NCBI GenBank assembly: GCA_021234155.1
Contig: JAJEKV010000183.1
Location: 312,001 to 376,000 of the forward strand
Direction: 5' to 3'
Length of the DNA stretch: 64,000 nucleotides
DNA from: Isoetes taiwanensis
Lineage: Eukaryota > Streptophyta > Lycopodiopsida > Isoetales > Isoetaceae
The notes beneath the pieces are model-generated. The model saw only the letters and a list, made by a program, of their open reading frames with translations. It did not search any database and was not told the origin of the DNA. The position numbers were made by a program, and so were the translations under genes. Shown here one piece after another: positions 1-12,182 of this stretch (positions are counted from its first letter, which is position 1; the number at the start of each line of letters is the position of its first letter).

Positions 1-2
1 GC

Positions 3-476
3 TATAAACATCCGTCACTTCCACAACACATCCTTGAACTTAAGCCCAATACAATTTGCCACATTACAAAAACACTTGACAAAGACAGAGGCCTCGTAAA
101 AAATGCTAGAGTGATGGTACATTCAACCCATAACAAATTTGTAACAGTTAAACTTCTTACTGGAGAACCACACCACACAGGAAACATCCATCCAATTTCT
201 CGAGTCGATTTCTTCTACCAACCTGACAAATGGCCCTGGACAATTCATAGACGCCAACTTCCATTACGCCCAGCAAATTCAACAACATTCAATAGTTGTT
301 TAGGACTAACTCTTGACAAAATAGTCCTCGACTTGCGAACCGAAGTCTTTGCACACGGCCAATTATATACAGCACTTACTCGAGTTCGAACGAGAGACGA
401 TGTATTGATCTTACTTGATGATACCAATAAAGCGAATACTACAACAAACGTCGTCTACAAAGAGCTTTTGCCATGA
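3..476 (+). CDS. Helitron RepHel helicase, C-terminal end (5' part lies outside the window)
   Basis: The frame is open from the left edge of the window to a TGA at 474-476, about 157 residues. It matches the last part of a Pif1-type helicase as found in Helitron RepHel proteins. The segment HGQLYTALTRVRTRDD near residue 125 is the conserved Pif1 motif VI, and GLTLDKIVLDLRT precedes it. The motif V region reads STTFNSCLGLTL where functional relatives have an S-Q-G signature, so one key residue looks altered. The protein would unwind DNA during rolling-circle transposition. A strong GC hairpin follows about 150 bp downstream, as expected at a Helitron 3' end, which supports Helitron origin over a cellular Pif1. 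The missing N-terminus (Rep domain) cannot be assessed. Identification is confident; activity is doubtful. Confidence 0.8.
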   Translation, partial: YKHPSLPQHILELKPNTICHITKTLDKDRGLVKNARVMVHSTHNKFVTVKLLTGEPHHTGNIHPISRVDFFYQPDKWPWTIHRRQLPLRPANSTTFNSCLGLTLDKIVLDLRTEVFAHGQLYTALTRVRTRDDVLILLDDTNKANTTTNVVYKELLP

Positions 477-653
477 CTAAGGTACGCTAAAAAAAAAAAA
501 CATCCCATTCCATTACACGCCGGCGATGTAGACGGAATACCGATCCTACAGGCTCGATATTCCTTCTACACCGCGGGCCCATGTTAAAGGACACCTCTGG
601 GTTCAACTCCCAGAAACATATACAGCGCCGGCTTCGCCGGCGCCAAATTCTTG
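477..653 (+). mobile_element. Helitron 3' tail with terminal hairpin
   Basis: Between the helicase stop and position 653 there is no coding signal. Positions 625-643 form a perfect 8-bp stem with a TTC loop (GCGCCGGC TTC GCCGGCGC). It is followed by CAAATTCTTG and then T at 654. Helitrons typically end in a short GC hairpin, about ten bases and a CTRR tetranucleotide, inserted before a host T. Here the tetranucleotide would be CTTG at 650-653. The position right after a RepHel gene fits. The non-canonical CTTG end is inferred, and is partly supported by a similar hairpin-CTTG-T order at 60.18, 31.99 and 41.15 kb. Confidence 0.55.
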
Positions 654-688
654 TTTCCATATGAGAATAGAAAAGCTAAAAAACTCAC

Positions 689-1548
689 AAGTTTATTCTG
701 TTCATTGCAGCAACTAGTGTTGTCTCGTTCGGCTCGTCGATGTTTATAAAATCAGCACGAACACAAATATGTTTGGATTTGACATGTTTGTATGTACTAT
801 TGATTTCAGACATCCATGCCTCAGTTCGATGGTTGCCATCCCAGCAAAGAAACATTCTACCACGCAAATCTGACCAGTCTTTGTTATGTACCAATGACTC
901 TTCAAATGCCTTATTCACTTCTTGCCAATACGGGTCCCAACCATCAATGTCCTCATCAGTCACTGGAATAACATCACCTTTTGCTGTAGCCATAGATAAA
1001 ATGAAGTTCCCCTTGGACTTCACACAGCCATCCTGTCTGAAGGTATCTCTTAGTATTTGTGATCTTGAACCCACTTTGCGGACCTCCTCATTTATCCTAA
1101 TCCGACACAATGGAATCATGGGTGGTTCTGTATCCTTCTTTAATGCTAGTGCATCCAAGGTTTCCGAAATCACTTCCACAGTAAAAGACGCAGATAAGTC
1201 ACCGAGAACGTCATCATCAGATCCTGAACTTTGCCCTTTTTTCTGTCCTTTTTCTTTTCTGTTTGCTCTAGTCTTATCTGCAGTATTGTTATCTTTCTCA
1301 ATAAGTGATGCTCCCTCTTCTTCTTCCATAATGAATGTACTGTCATCCAACTGCATATCAATATTTCCTGCCTCTTTGTCTATGTCTGTAGTGCATCTGC
1401 TATTGTCTTCTATTGTCTCTACTACATCTGCAGTAGATTCAAACGACATGGCCAGACTTCGATGTATCTGACGACCTCTTGGCTTTCTTTTAGGAGTGAC
1501 GAGTCTAGTAGGCTGCAAATCTGGTTTAATGTTCCTTGTTTCTACCAT
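689..1548 (-). CDS. Protein with a ParB/sulfiredoxin-like motif, single exon of a spliced gene
   Basis: An open frame of about 286 codons. The chosen start (ATG at 1546-1548) lies 13 bases after a good splice acceptor (TTTTCTTGCAG, exon start 1561). The frame ends at a donor (CTT|GTGAGT at 689/688) whose TGA is intronic, so the apparent stop is probably not the real end. The first 115 residues are basic, then acidic and low-complexity (EEEEG, a KEKGQKKGQ stretch, SGSDDD). The second half has RIRINEEVRKVGSRSQIL, then CWDGNHRTEAW, then VAAMNRIN. A G-x-H-R signature following a beta-strand, after an N-terminal R-I-x-I strand, is characteristic of the ParB/Srx superfamily (nucleases and CTP-binding proteins). 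Downstream exons would lie in or beyond the Helitron at 1-653, so the gene may have been cut by it. Function unknown; the family call is by motif only. Confidence 0.5.
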
Positions 1549-1800
1549 AACAGAGGCCACACTGCAAGAAAACACAATTCATTTGATTAGTGACAAGGGA
1601 CAAAATTTCTATTTAACATTCTGTTTTTTAAAATAGAAGATGACAAAAGTTCTGTTTAATATTCTGTGTTCTGGAACAGCATTCTACAGCATAATAAGAC
1701 AATGTGTTCTTGAAGACGACAAAAGACAACTAAACTCTGATAAAATGTGACAACTAAACATCTGGATAAACTCTGACAACTAAACATCTGGAAGAATGTT

Positions 1801-2098
1801 TTAGAAAAATCCGATTTAAAAAATGGCAACGGTGCCGTCCCCTTGCATTTGCTGGCAAAATGGTTTAGAAGAATGGCATCGGCTATAAGAATGTTCTAGA
1901 AATGGGACATAAAAAAAATGGCAACGGTGCCGTCCCCTTGCATTGGCTGGCAAAATGTTCTAGAAGACTGGCATCGGCTGGAAGAATGGACTAGAAAAAT
2001 CTGTTACAAAAAAATGGCAACGGTGCCGTCCCCTTGCAGAGTTCCTGAGAGTTTCTGAGAGTTCCTGAGAGTTTCTAAGGGCAACGGCGCCGTCCCCT
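1801..2098. repeat. Four-copy tandem repeat with conserved GC-rich core
   Basis: The core GCAACGGTGCCGTCCCCTTG recurs at 1826, 1921, 2017 and, with one change and shortened, at 2081. The spacings are 95, 96 and 64 bp. Between the cores the units share GCTGGCAAAATG and CATCGGCT. Just before the fourth copy (about 2040-2077) a 10-bp unit, GAGTTTCTGA or GAGTTCCTGA, is repeated four times. The cores are much richer in GC than the flanking AT-rich DNA. No coding potential is seen. The remainder of 1562-1800 shows nothing recognisable. Confidence 0.8.
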
Positions 2099-2948
2099 AT
2101 TAGTTTCAAATAAAAAACAAACATCAATACTTACAGTCCTTGAACCCGGAGTCGGATATTGGAGCATGATTTAAACCCTGGAGCATGATTTAAACCGGAT
2201 TTAAACCTGGAAGCCCGGTTCTAAGCTATCCCATCTGCTCCGGCTTGGTATCAGAGATTTCGGCTTCGATGTTGCAGCAATGTAAATCCGGCTTCCACGT
2301 TTCAAAAAATACCAAGGCTTCGATATTTCAGAAATGAATTTGACGTTTTGACATGAATACATGAAAAGGCTTCGATATTCAAGAAAAGAGTTTGACGTTA
2401 TTGACGTTATTGTAAATATGACATGCTATTTAAGATGTTTAAGGGTATATACTTTATGTTTAAGATTTTTACGGATATACTTCATGGGTACCACTAATTT
2501 AACATGTAAACTAATCTAACATGTACACTAATGTAATATATAGACTAATTTAACATGTACACTAATTTAACATAGCAAATATGACCTTGATACGAAGAAG
2601 GATAAGATAGCAAATCTGACCTCGATACGAAGAAGGATATATATCATCGACAACAACAAGTAAGCGCCCAAAGCAAAAGCATAACAAAAGCAATTGATAT
2701 ATATCTTTTGATTTTTAATGGTCGATTTTGCTAAGTAGCTTTTTATTTTTAAATAACATAACGTGTAATCTATAATGTGATTTCCTTTAAATTATGCTAA
2801 ACTATAGGATCATTATTATTTACTTTAAAACGTCCGTATATTACTTACTCGATCTTCGTGGATTGCTTTTGTAAAAAAAAATAACGGTCCTTGAGCTTTG
2901 TATCAACTTGCGGGGAATTGTTTTCGAGGGAATTTGTATAAGTGAGAA
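2099..2948. other. AT-rich spacer, no gene seen
   Basis: No convincing open frame. Short local repeats occur: TTTAAAC(C/T) phrases at 2170-2210, variants of 'ACTAATTTAACATGTA' at 2490-2575, and 'ACGAAGAAGGATA' twice near 2590-2640. It could contain the promoter of the transposase remnant that follows, but no definite TATA element was assigned. Confidence 0.5.
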
Positions 2949-5900
2949 ATGGATGCCGTGCTTAGCATGACTTCTCCAGGCAAACTGCAATCTATGCAGT
3001 TACCATTTGATGTCAATGGTATTTGCCTTGTGAGTAACAATCTAGTTTCACAATGTTTTGGGTTTCAACTTTGGTAGTGTGATGTTGCAACAAGTGTCGT
3101 GAAAGTGGACGATGATTCTTTGACATACGTTGTGAAGATGAATGTTGATGGAGTTTATGTGATTGATAGAGAATTTGGTTCACGTGTTATAGTGACTGGT
3201 ATGCCTGAAATTATCAGTTCTCCAACATGTCCCATATCTGTAGACTCTCCAAAATCTATAGATTCTAGTATAAGTGAGAGGTCAATGTTCGATTACTTGA
3301 TCACAAATGGTAGCAATAGTGTTTGAAGAGTTGGGCACTAGAGGTCGGAAGATCCGTAAGGGTGAACCATTTGCCGAGTTTTATAATGGTAATCTTTGTA
3401 GTTTACGAGCTCCCAAGTGAAAAAAATGTTCAAGCCCATGTCGAGAATGGAGCGTAACATGGATCCTCATGTTTGGTCAGACCCTTCTCATCTGATTGTT
3501 CCAAGTTTTCCGTGTTGTGTGAAATTGGCCCATTGTTGTGGCCACTTACAATGCAAGAATATGAGTTGTGAATGTTTATTGGGAACAGGGAAACCAAATG
3601 AGGTGCAATGGAGAGGAACCTTAAGGAACACACCATTTATAGGAGAACTATCTGATCAATGGTTCCCTTAATTGTATATTTTGGGGGAACAAACGAATGC
3701 ATAAGCAGTGCACATGCAAAATATATTATCGCTTTCGGATAATACAAATTTTACGAGGTTGGCCTTTCACATGGAAGTCATGAACATCCTATCGAGTAGC
3801 AGAGTCAAGAGAAAGTATGTATATGGCCAAAGCACTTTTGAACACTAGAGGTGCAAATACACCATCAACTATAAAGGGGCCAGAGAAACACAACACGATC
3901 TTGCAATGGATTTTGTGAATGGTAATATAATTTCTGAAGATGAAATCTCGGCTTTTCAAACAATGGACTCTGCGGGTGTGGATAGATTTCTTCAAAAACT
4001 TGAACCATTGAATAATCAACGAAGGTATTGTATTAAATTTCACGATTTATATCCAATGTCTTTACCTGGCGTTTATCATTAATTTTGGAAATTCAGATTA
4101 CGAAGGTGGATTCATAAAGCTAAAGCTCAGAACAAGAAAGGAGGGGATGAGTTTTCTCAAATTTTATATTTGAAACAACATAGCAGATACCAGTACTTCC
4201 ACGGTTCAGTATTTCCTTACCAGTTACATGATGACGATAATGAAAGATGTTATATCTTCAAGATGTCCACCGTCGGGCCTGGCTCAGGAGTAGATTTAGT
4301 AAATAGAATGCGTCCAGGTGGGGATTTGGAACATTTTGGGTTCATTTTGATCATGTGAAACGTATTCCAACTTGGACAACATTGGGGTGTCATCTATGAT
4401 CCAAAGTAAGTTGTTTCTTTTTATTTTGATCCAAAATAAGTTGTATATTTCATTTTTGTAATTCCTTTCATGTAGGATAAGGTCTCTACAGACTATTGCC
4501 TTGTGTGACATGAAAACTGAAGATTACATTGCACAAAGACTGTTTTGGAAAAAACTAAATAAGGTGATGGAGGGCAAAGGTTTTCCGGCAGCTGGATTTA
4601 GGAAATTTATGGCCGATGAAGCACAGGCTAACTGGACAGCAGTACGAGATGTGTTCAATAATGGTCAGGAAATTTTAGGTGGATAACGCTCATGTCAATT
4701 TCATTTTGAGCAGTGCTTGCAATGTCACACAAATAAATACATTTATGAGGCCTACCGTATCCAGCATCTGGATTTATGTAGGAAATGGAGGAATGCAGAA
4801 ACTATTGAAATTGCAGAAGATATTTATCATGAAATCATTGATTGGTGGCCTGGAAAAGCGGACGAGGTGGACATAAAGTCGTTAGGTTCGTGATTGTCTT
4901 GGTGGCATCAGAGGGTAAGCAGATGGGGAAATTATATGCTTACAGGAATGGACATAGCCAGTGCCATACATGTCCCTCACACTAACATGTCTGAATCCAA
5001 GCACGGAAGCTGGCTAGCAGCTAGGGGATACAGAAAGACTATGAATTTATATGATGCATGCATATTTGACATGACAGAAGCACTCTTGCAAAGTTCAAAA
5101 TACAAAGCATGGTTGGAGGGTAGACACTTGGGAACAGGACCTACTGTTTCAAATCTGTTGGGAAGATTAGAAAGAAGTATTCGCTCTGGAATAAGCCCTA
5201 TGCAGGGAGTGAATATAATTAATGAAGAAGCGTCAAGAAGTGGAATGCCAGAATATAATCCTGGATCTGGTGGTAATAACCGAACCATCTTGAGAAAGAC
5301 ATCCACAATTACTAATTCTGAAGCAGGAAGTCATCGTCCAGATAAGGTGACCCACACTATGTCACGTTCAAGAATTGATGACTCAGCAAGAAGGACAATA
5401 AATTTTGGCAGTCCACAAATTAGAGTCATAGAATTAGATATTCATCAGGCTAGTTGGGCCTTGAGGAGGACACTTGCTGGAAGTGAAGTGAAATGTATGG
5501 GTCGTGTTTCAAAAACTGGTCGTAAATGCCAAACACGTATTAACAAAGGGAACAAATCCACTGTTGCCCCTTTTTTTTAATGATCAGAAGACATCGTAAT
5601 GGAGAGCAGGAACAAATGATGTGGTTTTGTTCAACCAATGTGCAACATACATGGTATCCGGATTACAGTATAGTCAGTGCTCCTAGCAGACCTGGTAGTT
5701 GGCCGCTGGCTCTGAGGAATCAACATAAAGGATGAAGAATTGCAAGTCTTGATGAGTAGCGGATTGGGGAGGTGAGAGGGTATCATCCACATCTAATCAA
5801 GTACTCCATCGACATTTCTTGATGCACCTTCCGCGAGTAGTTTCGTCGAGTTAGAAATGGAAGGCGTGTCAATAAAAGAGCCGGATTGAGTAAATCGATG

Positions 5901-6206
5901 AAGATGTGAATCTAGAACGAAGTTATGACATGGAAGCGTAGTAGTTGGAAAGCAGTTATCACATGAAAGCATGTAATTTATGAGCTCAGAAGAGATACCA
6001 ACATTTACAAGATTGAGATTAGTGCAAACCCTAGATGTAGTTGTCCAGAATTCATGAAACATGATTGCAAGGGTAGATTTCTCCTCTGCAAACACATGTG
6101 TTATGTCTACAACAAGGTGTTGGGACATAATCCAAAAGATAACAAGGAGGTGATTCAAGCAGTATTGACGGATGCTACACTAGCAATGATTTTAGGTGCC
6201 AATTAA
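2949..6206 (+). pseudogene. Decayed DDE transposase with C-terminal SWIM zinc finger (MULE-like), copy 1
   Basis: Exons can be followed from ATG 2949 through a donor at about 3028 (CTT|GTGAGT) and an acceptor at about 3078 to a TAA at 6204. An N-terminal cysteine-rich block (3500-3600) reads CCGHLQCKNMSCECL. The core (4090-5560) has YIFKMSTVGPGSGVDLVNRM, then FMADEAQANWTAVRDVF (likely second catalytic Asp), then NMSESKHGSW (likely catalytic Glu), after a WWHQRVSRWGNYM helix. The C-terminus (6030-6106) has PRCSCPEF and CKHMCYVYN, the CxC..CxH SWIM finger common in Mutator-like transposases. Several frameshifts and stops (near 3320, 3415, 4080, 4680, 4885, 5580, 5750-5990) make it a pseudogene. 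An intron retains a GTAAG donor at about 4407 and an acceptor at 4475. The second copy at 49.6-64 kb confirms the exon structure. Superfamily assignment is by motif. Confidence 0.75.
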
Positions 6207-7263
6207 ATTATTCAAAAGTAATTGTTATTGTATATCTAGAAAAGTTGCAGGCGAGATCAAATTTTGGTGTAAAGTGTTGAAGATATTATATAAAAATGAA
6301 GATTCCTGCCACTTTTATATACTCAGTTATCTCCATATTTAGAGTATGTATTAAGAGGAATACACGAATATTCCTTACAAAAAAACACGAAAACATAGTT
6401 CGAAAAAACTTAAAAAAAGTTGCACCCGGTTGCAAAGCAGGAAAAATCTATTATATGGATTGTCCTGCTGTACATGAACTGAGACAAAGTAGAATGTCGA
6501 TGCCCATCTTCTTTATATTGTCTACGGTGCCTTTGCTGAAGTGAAAGCCTTATTGTGGGCTCATTCTATAGTCGAAAGCCTTCTCAAACATCTATATGTC
6601 AAGTGACTTCTGTTAGTGTCAATGGGAAATTATCCGCTTGAGGTTGGAGTATTTGACATCATAGTTTAAAGTAATGGAGGATGATAGCTTGATTATGCCC
6701 TTGCAATTATTTGAGTGAGGAAGTAAGTTTTAGCTGTATTACTTCATTACTATTTATTGTACATTAAGAGAGATTCATAAGAGGCTTTGATATAATGTTA
6801 TCTGTCATGGACAGTGATATTTTACCACATTCAAAGTAATTTGAGCCCCTTCATCCTAGCCAAAGAAGGGCATAAAGACTGGCAACAAAGAACATGTTCA
6901 ACATACTGCATATGCCACTATCATTTCCTATGTGTTCTAGCAGTAGGGTTGTGCACGTCTTTATTAGTTTTGTGGGGTAGAAGCATGAAAGGGTGTCTTG
7001 TATTTCTTGCAAATTGATGTAAAAAAATACACTAGCTTAAAGTGAATTTAAGGTAAAATTTGAATTTTACATGGGCTGCCTATCATTAATGCTTGTGGTC
7101 CACGTGAGATTCTTTGCAATTATTTTTGGCAACCCACGAATTTGGGGGCACGTTTTGAGTTTTGAACTCCCTCCACAGGATTGAAGCTACCGGATTGAAA
7201 CCCCTTTCTCATTGGAACCAAGAATAGGATCCCCATTTCTATGCCTGTTTGATCGATCTTGGA
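6207..7263. other. No gene seen
   Basis: This stretch separates two transposase remnants. Open frames here are short and show no recognisable domain. It probably holds the 3' end of the first element and the 5' end of the second, but no terminal inverted repeat could be identified by eye. Confidence 0.4.
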
Positions 7264-10206
7264 ATGTATGAAGCTATGGCAGAATCAAATTCACCAGCAA
7301 CAACAGATTCGGATCTTGTTCTTGAGGAGGACTTACCATCAGATTCGAATTTTGCTATTGAGGAGGACTCTACATGCATTTCTTCTGGGGACAACCAATC
7401 TTCATCAAAAAGATGCAAGAGAGAGGCCGGATATGGGACAAAACAGATTAGAAGAAGGGTGAATGATTCTGTGAATCACATACTAAATCAAGTTTCTAGA
7501 TTGAATCCAAAACAGAAAAAAACTTTTGCTGGAAAATTGCTCCAGGATAGTAGATTGGACTTTTTATTTGGCCCTGTTGTTGGAAGGCCTAAAGAGGCTA
7601 TTGTGAAAAGAGATTTATTTGAAAACCTTAAGGATGGCCTCCAAGAAGTGAAACGTGCTAATAGCAATGACAAGCTTGCTGCCAAACACAGTGTTCTTTC
7701 CATGGTAGTTGGAAAGGAAGGAGTATTACAGCAAGACCACACGGGGCAGCCAAAATCCTCAAATTGCATCCTAGAAATATGAAGCTAGCAGCAGAAAGGA
7801 GGAAAAAAATGTCACTGTGTGGAGCAAATCTGTGGGCATTAGCAGGACGAAAGCCAAGAAAAAATGCCATAGATCAGGCTATGAAGGACAGAGTTGTTCA
7901 GTTCTGGTTAGATAATACAAAAGTATCACCAAAGGTAAGAGATGTCATGAAGAAGAGGACCTGAACCAACCAATTACATCGACATTACAACAGTACATGC
8001 TAGTATTTTAGGGTCATGGAGGAGTCACATAGTTTTTGAATTTTCGACCAACATCAAATGTACTTTAGCTAGGAATGTATGTAGATGTTTTCTACATTTT
8101 TTGCAGGTGACAGTAGTCTTTTCTGTACAAGCATGTTCCACATCATGCATCAAGAAATGTTATTCAGTTTTTCTTGTAGAAGTTATATTGACATGCTTTA
8201 CATTGAATCCAACTTGAAGGTATACTTGATGCTAACCGTAGATATGTGCTATAGATGTAAGAAAATAAAACCCAAGGAAGCTCAAGAGGAATATGTGAAT
8301 GCTTTTCATAAAGTAGCTATTATGTAAGGATGTGGGGTTTTGAGGAAGAAAGTACTTAGATGTAAGAATGTGGAAGATACATTAAAACATATAGAATGTA
8401 CATTCTAATATTTTGTAAGATTCTCGACAAAGGTACTTTTTTGCAGCTGAATTATACCAAATCTTTGTTGATCGAAGATCCAAAAGTCAATATTGGCATC
8501 GCAATTCGAATACTTAAAACCTCCTTGCATACGAAAGCTAAAGGAGAGGAATACCTGCTGTTGTGTGAAGCATGAGCAGGCAGATTTATATAAGAAGGCT
8601 TTCAATATGATGAGGTCAAAATTCCACGAGAATTGTACTTGCAATTGCAATGTGTGTGCTTTGTAGTTAATGCCGGGATTTGCCAAGCTAAGAAGCGTAA
8701 TTATGATAATGTGAGCACGCTTTGGAGAGCCATGGTATGCCCGAGGGCGGCCGATGAGGAGTGGCACAAGCTAGCCTGCATGGAAACAAAATGTGACAGT
8801 TGTGGGAAACAGTTAATTGAGTTGTGTCCCAGAGAGAAGGATGGAAGCATCGAGGATTCGGTCGATTGGCAAGTCTATAACTATGTTAATGAACCTTCAA
8901 AGAAGGGAACTTCCCGAAGGCTAAAGTTAGTTGACAAGAAGGGCAGTGCAAAGGAGATGTTGGACAGCATGTTCGACCATATGTCTAAGTTTATATATCA
9001 CAATTTTGTGGCACATTGGCAAAGCAAGCAGTTCAAAGAATGCATACGAACACTTCGGCGATTTGGGTGCTATCAGTTGTTGATTTTTCTGAAAATTATA
9101 CTTTGAAGCCATTCAACGAGATTCAAGCTCAGCATTGGTACAATGAACAAATTAGTATTCTGGTTCATATCACCATGTTCAAGGTAAATGGCAGATTGAG
9201 AAAATGTGTGCACTCATTTATTTCAGACGACAAAACTCATGATACCCACTTCGTACAAGATGCATTCAAGATGCACCTCAAATGGTTGCAAGAGAATGGT
9301 GGTGGCCATTTGAAATACCATTTGGTTTGGTCCGATGGTTGTGCAGCCCAGTTTAAATCTAGAAGAGCATTCTATCATGTGACAAGATACCATGTTCAAC
9401 ATAAGATAAGAATGCAGTGGAATTTCTTTGGTTCAGGACATGGGAAGGGAACACACGATGGGGAAGGGGCAATCTCTAAATTGTGGCTTGAAGCAGAACA
9501 AAGGAAAAAGGATGGGAAGATAGTAAAAGATGCAGCAACTGCGTGTCAAGTATTGAGGGAGAAAAAATCAGATGTGGAGAGGGTATTCTGGGAGGTGACT
9601 GACATTGATCGGTCCCAAGCGACTCAAACGATGCTACAAAATTATTGTGCAGACCTCTTTCATGTTTTTGCAAAGCATGCATCAATTTTAATTGGCCTGC
9701 TTGTGAGAATGCTGACCATTGTGGTAGGTGGGAGTTTAAAAACTAGAGCCAATTAGTAAGATCAATCCTGGAGATGTTGATGAGGCTGAGGATTTATGGG
9801 CAAATGACGAGGATAATATTGACGAGACGCTGCAGGTTGGTGATTATTTTGGATGCTTCACAGCTCCAGACAATCATGAGGGGGTCCCTTATTATTATAT
9901 CCTTCAATGCAACCAAGTAAAACATGTACCGAGGTAGATACCATGGATGACTATGGAAACTTTTTTTCAGAGGTGATGAGGTTATTACAGCAACTACTTG
10001 AAGCTGATCCCTAGCTGCCATCGGGTAATACAGTGTTACTAAAAGAGAAGAAGGTTTTTGTCCCTCCCGAGTCTGTAATAGGGGTTCGCTTCGCATTGGA
10101 GCCAGTCAAGCACAAGATAAAAGGTGTTGCTTATGCATATGAACTGTCTCAGTATTGGCACGAGATGCTATTAGGAAATCTGCCTGAGATTGTAGATGTA
10201 CTGTGA
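7264..10206 (+). pseudogene. Decayed transposase-like gene of a second, unnamed RNase H-like family
   Basis: ATG 7264 opens an N-terminal exon: an acidic start, SSKRCKREAGYG, and a helical region ending AMKDRVVQFWLDNTKVSPK, after which comes a GTAAGAG donor at about 7935. The middle part (8525-8670) carries a Cys-rich signature, KERNTCCCVKHEQ and CTCNCNVC, with another Cys pair (CDSCGKQ) at about 8800. The core (9060-9640) has VVDFSENYTLKPFNEIQ, WSDGCAAQFKSRRAF and FFGSGHGKGTHDGEGA, three conserved acidic blocks arranged like a DDE/RNase H nuclease. The tail (9820-9930) resembles a small beta-barrel (VGDYFGCFTAPDN). These blocks recur in uncharacterised mobile-element proteins of plants and invertebrates as I remember them; I do not know a family name. 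Frame changes near 7770, 8505, 8670, 9060 and 9930 make it inactive. Confidence 0.6.
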
Positions 10207-12182
10207 ATTTCTGTTCTTGTATCAGGTTTACCTTTTGTACATCGGGGCTACATAATTATTGTCATGTGTTTGGCCAGCAGAACAATTCTGATCACTTGTT
10301 TTCAATATTAAAGTGAATACATTGGCAGCAGGTAGGTTCAAGACACTTGTACATGTACTTGAGACACTTGTACTTGTACTTGAAAACTCAAGGTTAATGG
10401 CTACCTTAGGTTAATGGTTCAAATTTCGTGAGTGTATATATGGTAAGAGCCATTTTGGAAGTGCCTAGTGTTGTGGTTTTGAATTTGCTTGTTTGATCCT
10501 CAGGGCTTACAAAGATAACTTATACCCGACATAGCTCAAGATGCCTCTTTCAAAACAATGGGGGACACTTATATTGTATCCTTTAGAATGGGGGACTTAT
10601 ATGGGGGACACTTGTGCAAGGTTTGACATCTTGACAACAAGTGCAAGGTTTGACATCTTGACACAAGTTGCACAAAGGTCTTGAACCTTGGCAAGACATT
10701 ATTGACCTTAAAAAAAAAAAAAAAGGGGACACGAGTTTTTTTTCCTTGCCGCTTATACAAGTTATTTAACACTTGTGCACAAAGTGTTAACACCTTGTGC
10801 ACAAAGTGCTAGTACTTTTGTGCAATGTTTGACATCTTGACCACTTATACAACTTATTAACATCTCCTCCTAATTGTGCTCTCGACAATACAACGGCGTA
10901 ATTTATGCTTTGGATGCTAGGCTTGATAGTTCTATGAAGTGTCGACAACAAGAAGGAGATAGAGATTTTATATATTTAGATAGGGGTGGTTACAATGTCA
11001 AAATAGTGTACATGTTCACAATGTCAAAATATTGACATGGTCGACTTCAAAATTTACAATCAGATCTCATGTACATGTCAAAATTTACAACTATATCTCA
11101 TGTACATGGTCGAGATTACAAAATTGTCAATGCACTTGTCCATCTCAATCCCATGGGCTCAAGATCATGAAGTCACAAAGATGGGATGGAAGCAAAAAGT
11201 GTGCACTTATCAAAAAACTGAAATACCTTTGCACTAACATTTCAAGGGGATGAAAGTGTATCCATCAAGTCAATTTGTACCTTCACCTCCTCGCCATGGA
11301 CCCCATGAAAAGTTGGAGTCCCGAAAAGCGAGAGGTTGCCGCGGAGAAGAATGTGAAGGTACATAGTCCGAGTCCGGAGTCACCGCGACTCGTAAGTCAA
11401 GTGTTGGGGACTTAGTGAGTCGGAAAAGAAATGGGATGTATCAAGCATACACTATCATCAAACCCATCTCAAATGATCAAGTCATGTAAGATCATGACCT
11501 CACATTCATCATCTTGGAGCATTCATCCAACCCATCTCAAATGATCAAGTCATGTAAGATCATGACCTCACATTCATCATCTTGAAGCACTCATCTAATA
11601 TGAGCTTAAGTTGTCAATAAGTGGTAGAACTTTTATGAGGATAATTTAAGAACAGGACTGAAATGAAAGACATACAAAACACTTGGGATAAATTGACACT
11701 GGCAGAAACCAGATACATGCTTTAGAATAATGCCATATGGGACAACTTATGTCATTTTTTCAAAATTAATTGGTTGAGGCACTCTGGCCAAGTACATCCG
11801 AAATTTTGAAGGCAACTAGGCCAAAACAAAGTCTGATTTTTATGCAGAGTGATTCCATTAGGCAGTTCGAAGGTATTACCAATATCCGAATTTTATACAG
11901 GGTTATGATATCGAGCATAAACCAAGTGTTGATCAAATCTGAAAACAGACTGTTCATCCACAAAACTCATAAACAAATGGTTAGATTCATCTACCAATCG
12001 ACACATCAATGGCTTCTCCATCTTCACACCGTTTAAGTGGCTTCTTGCAGACATGCTCGCCGACCTAGCGATAATCGCGGTGGAAAACCAGCCCGCTGTA
12101 ACTGTGCATAGTGCATTAAAGCAAACAGAAATGTAAAATGGTGTTAACTAAAAGCTTGCAAGAGAATTGACACTTACCTTCA
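10207..12182. other. No gene seen; repeated short phrases
   Basis: Low-complexity and repetitive. GTGCAAGGTTTGACATCTTG occurs twice at 10613-10660 and a variant lies at 10821. TCTCATGTACATG phrases recur at 11063-11110. A 68-bp tandem duplication is listed separately. The final part may contain 3' exons of the Ulp1-like locus on the minus strand, but none could be defined. Confidence 0.4.
11462..11597. repeat. 68-bp tandem duplication
   Basis: Two near-identical 68-bp units, 11462-11529 and 11530-11597, differ at a few positions near their ends. Each contains the inverted repeat GTCATG-TAAGAT-CATGAC. No coding function is visible. Confidence 0.85.

Noticed and set aside
597-640. tRNA T-arm (CTGGG-TTCAACT-CCCAG at about 597-613)
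   Set aside because: No matching acceptor, D or anticodon stems can be placed upstream; probably chance in the Helitron tail.
740-1471. 243-codon plus-strand frame opposite the ParB/Srx-like exon
   Set aside because: It is the complement of the minus-strand exon, which has splice signals and a recognisable motif; the plus-strand product is Ser-rich without domain.
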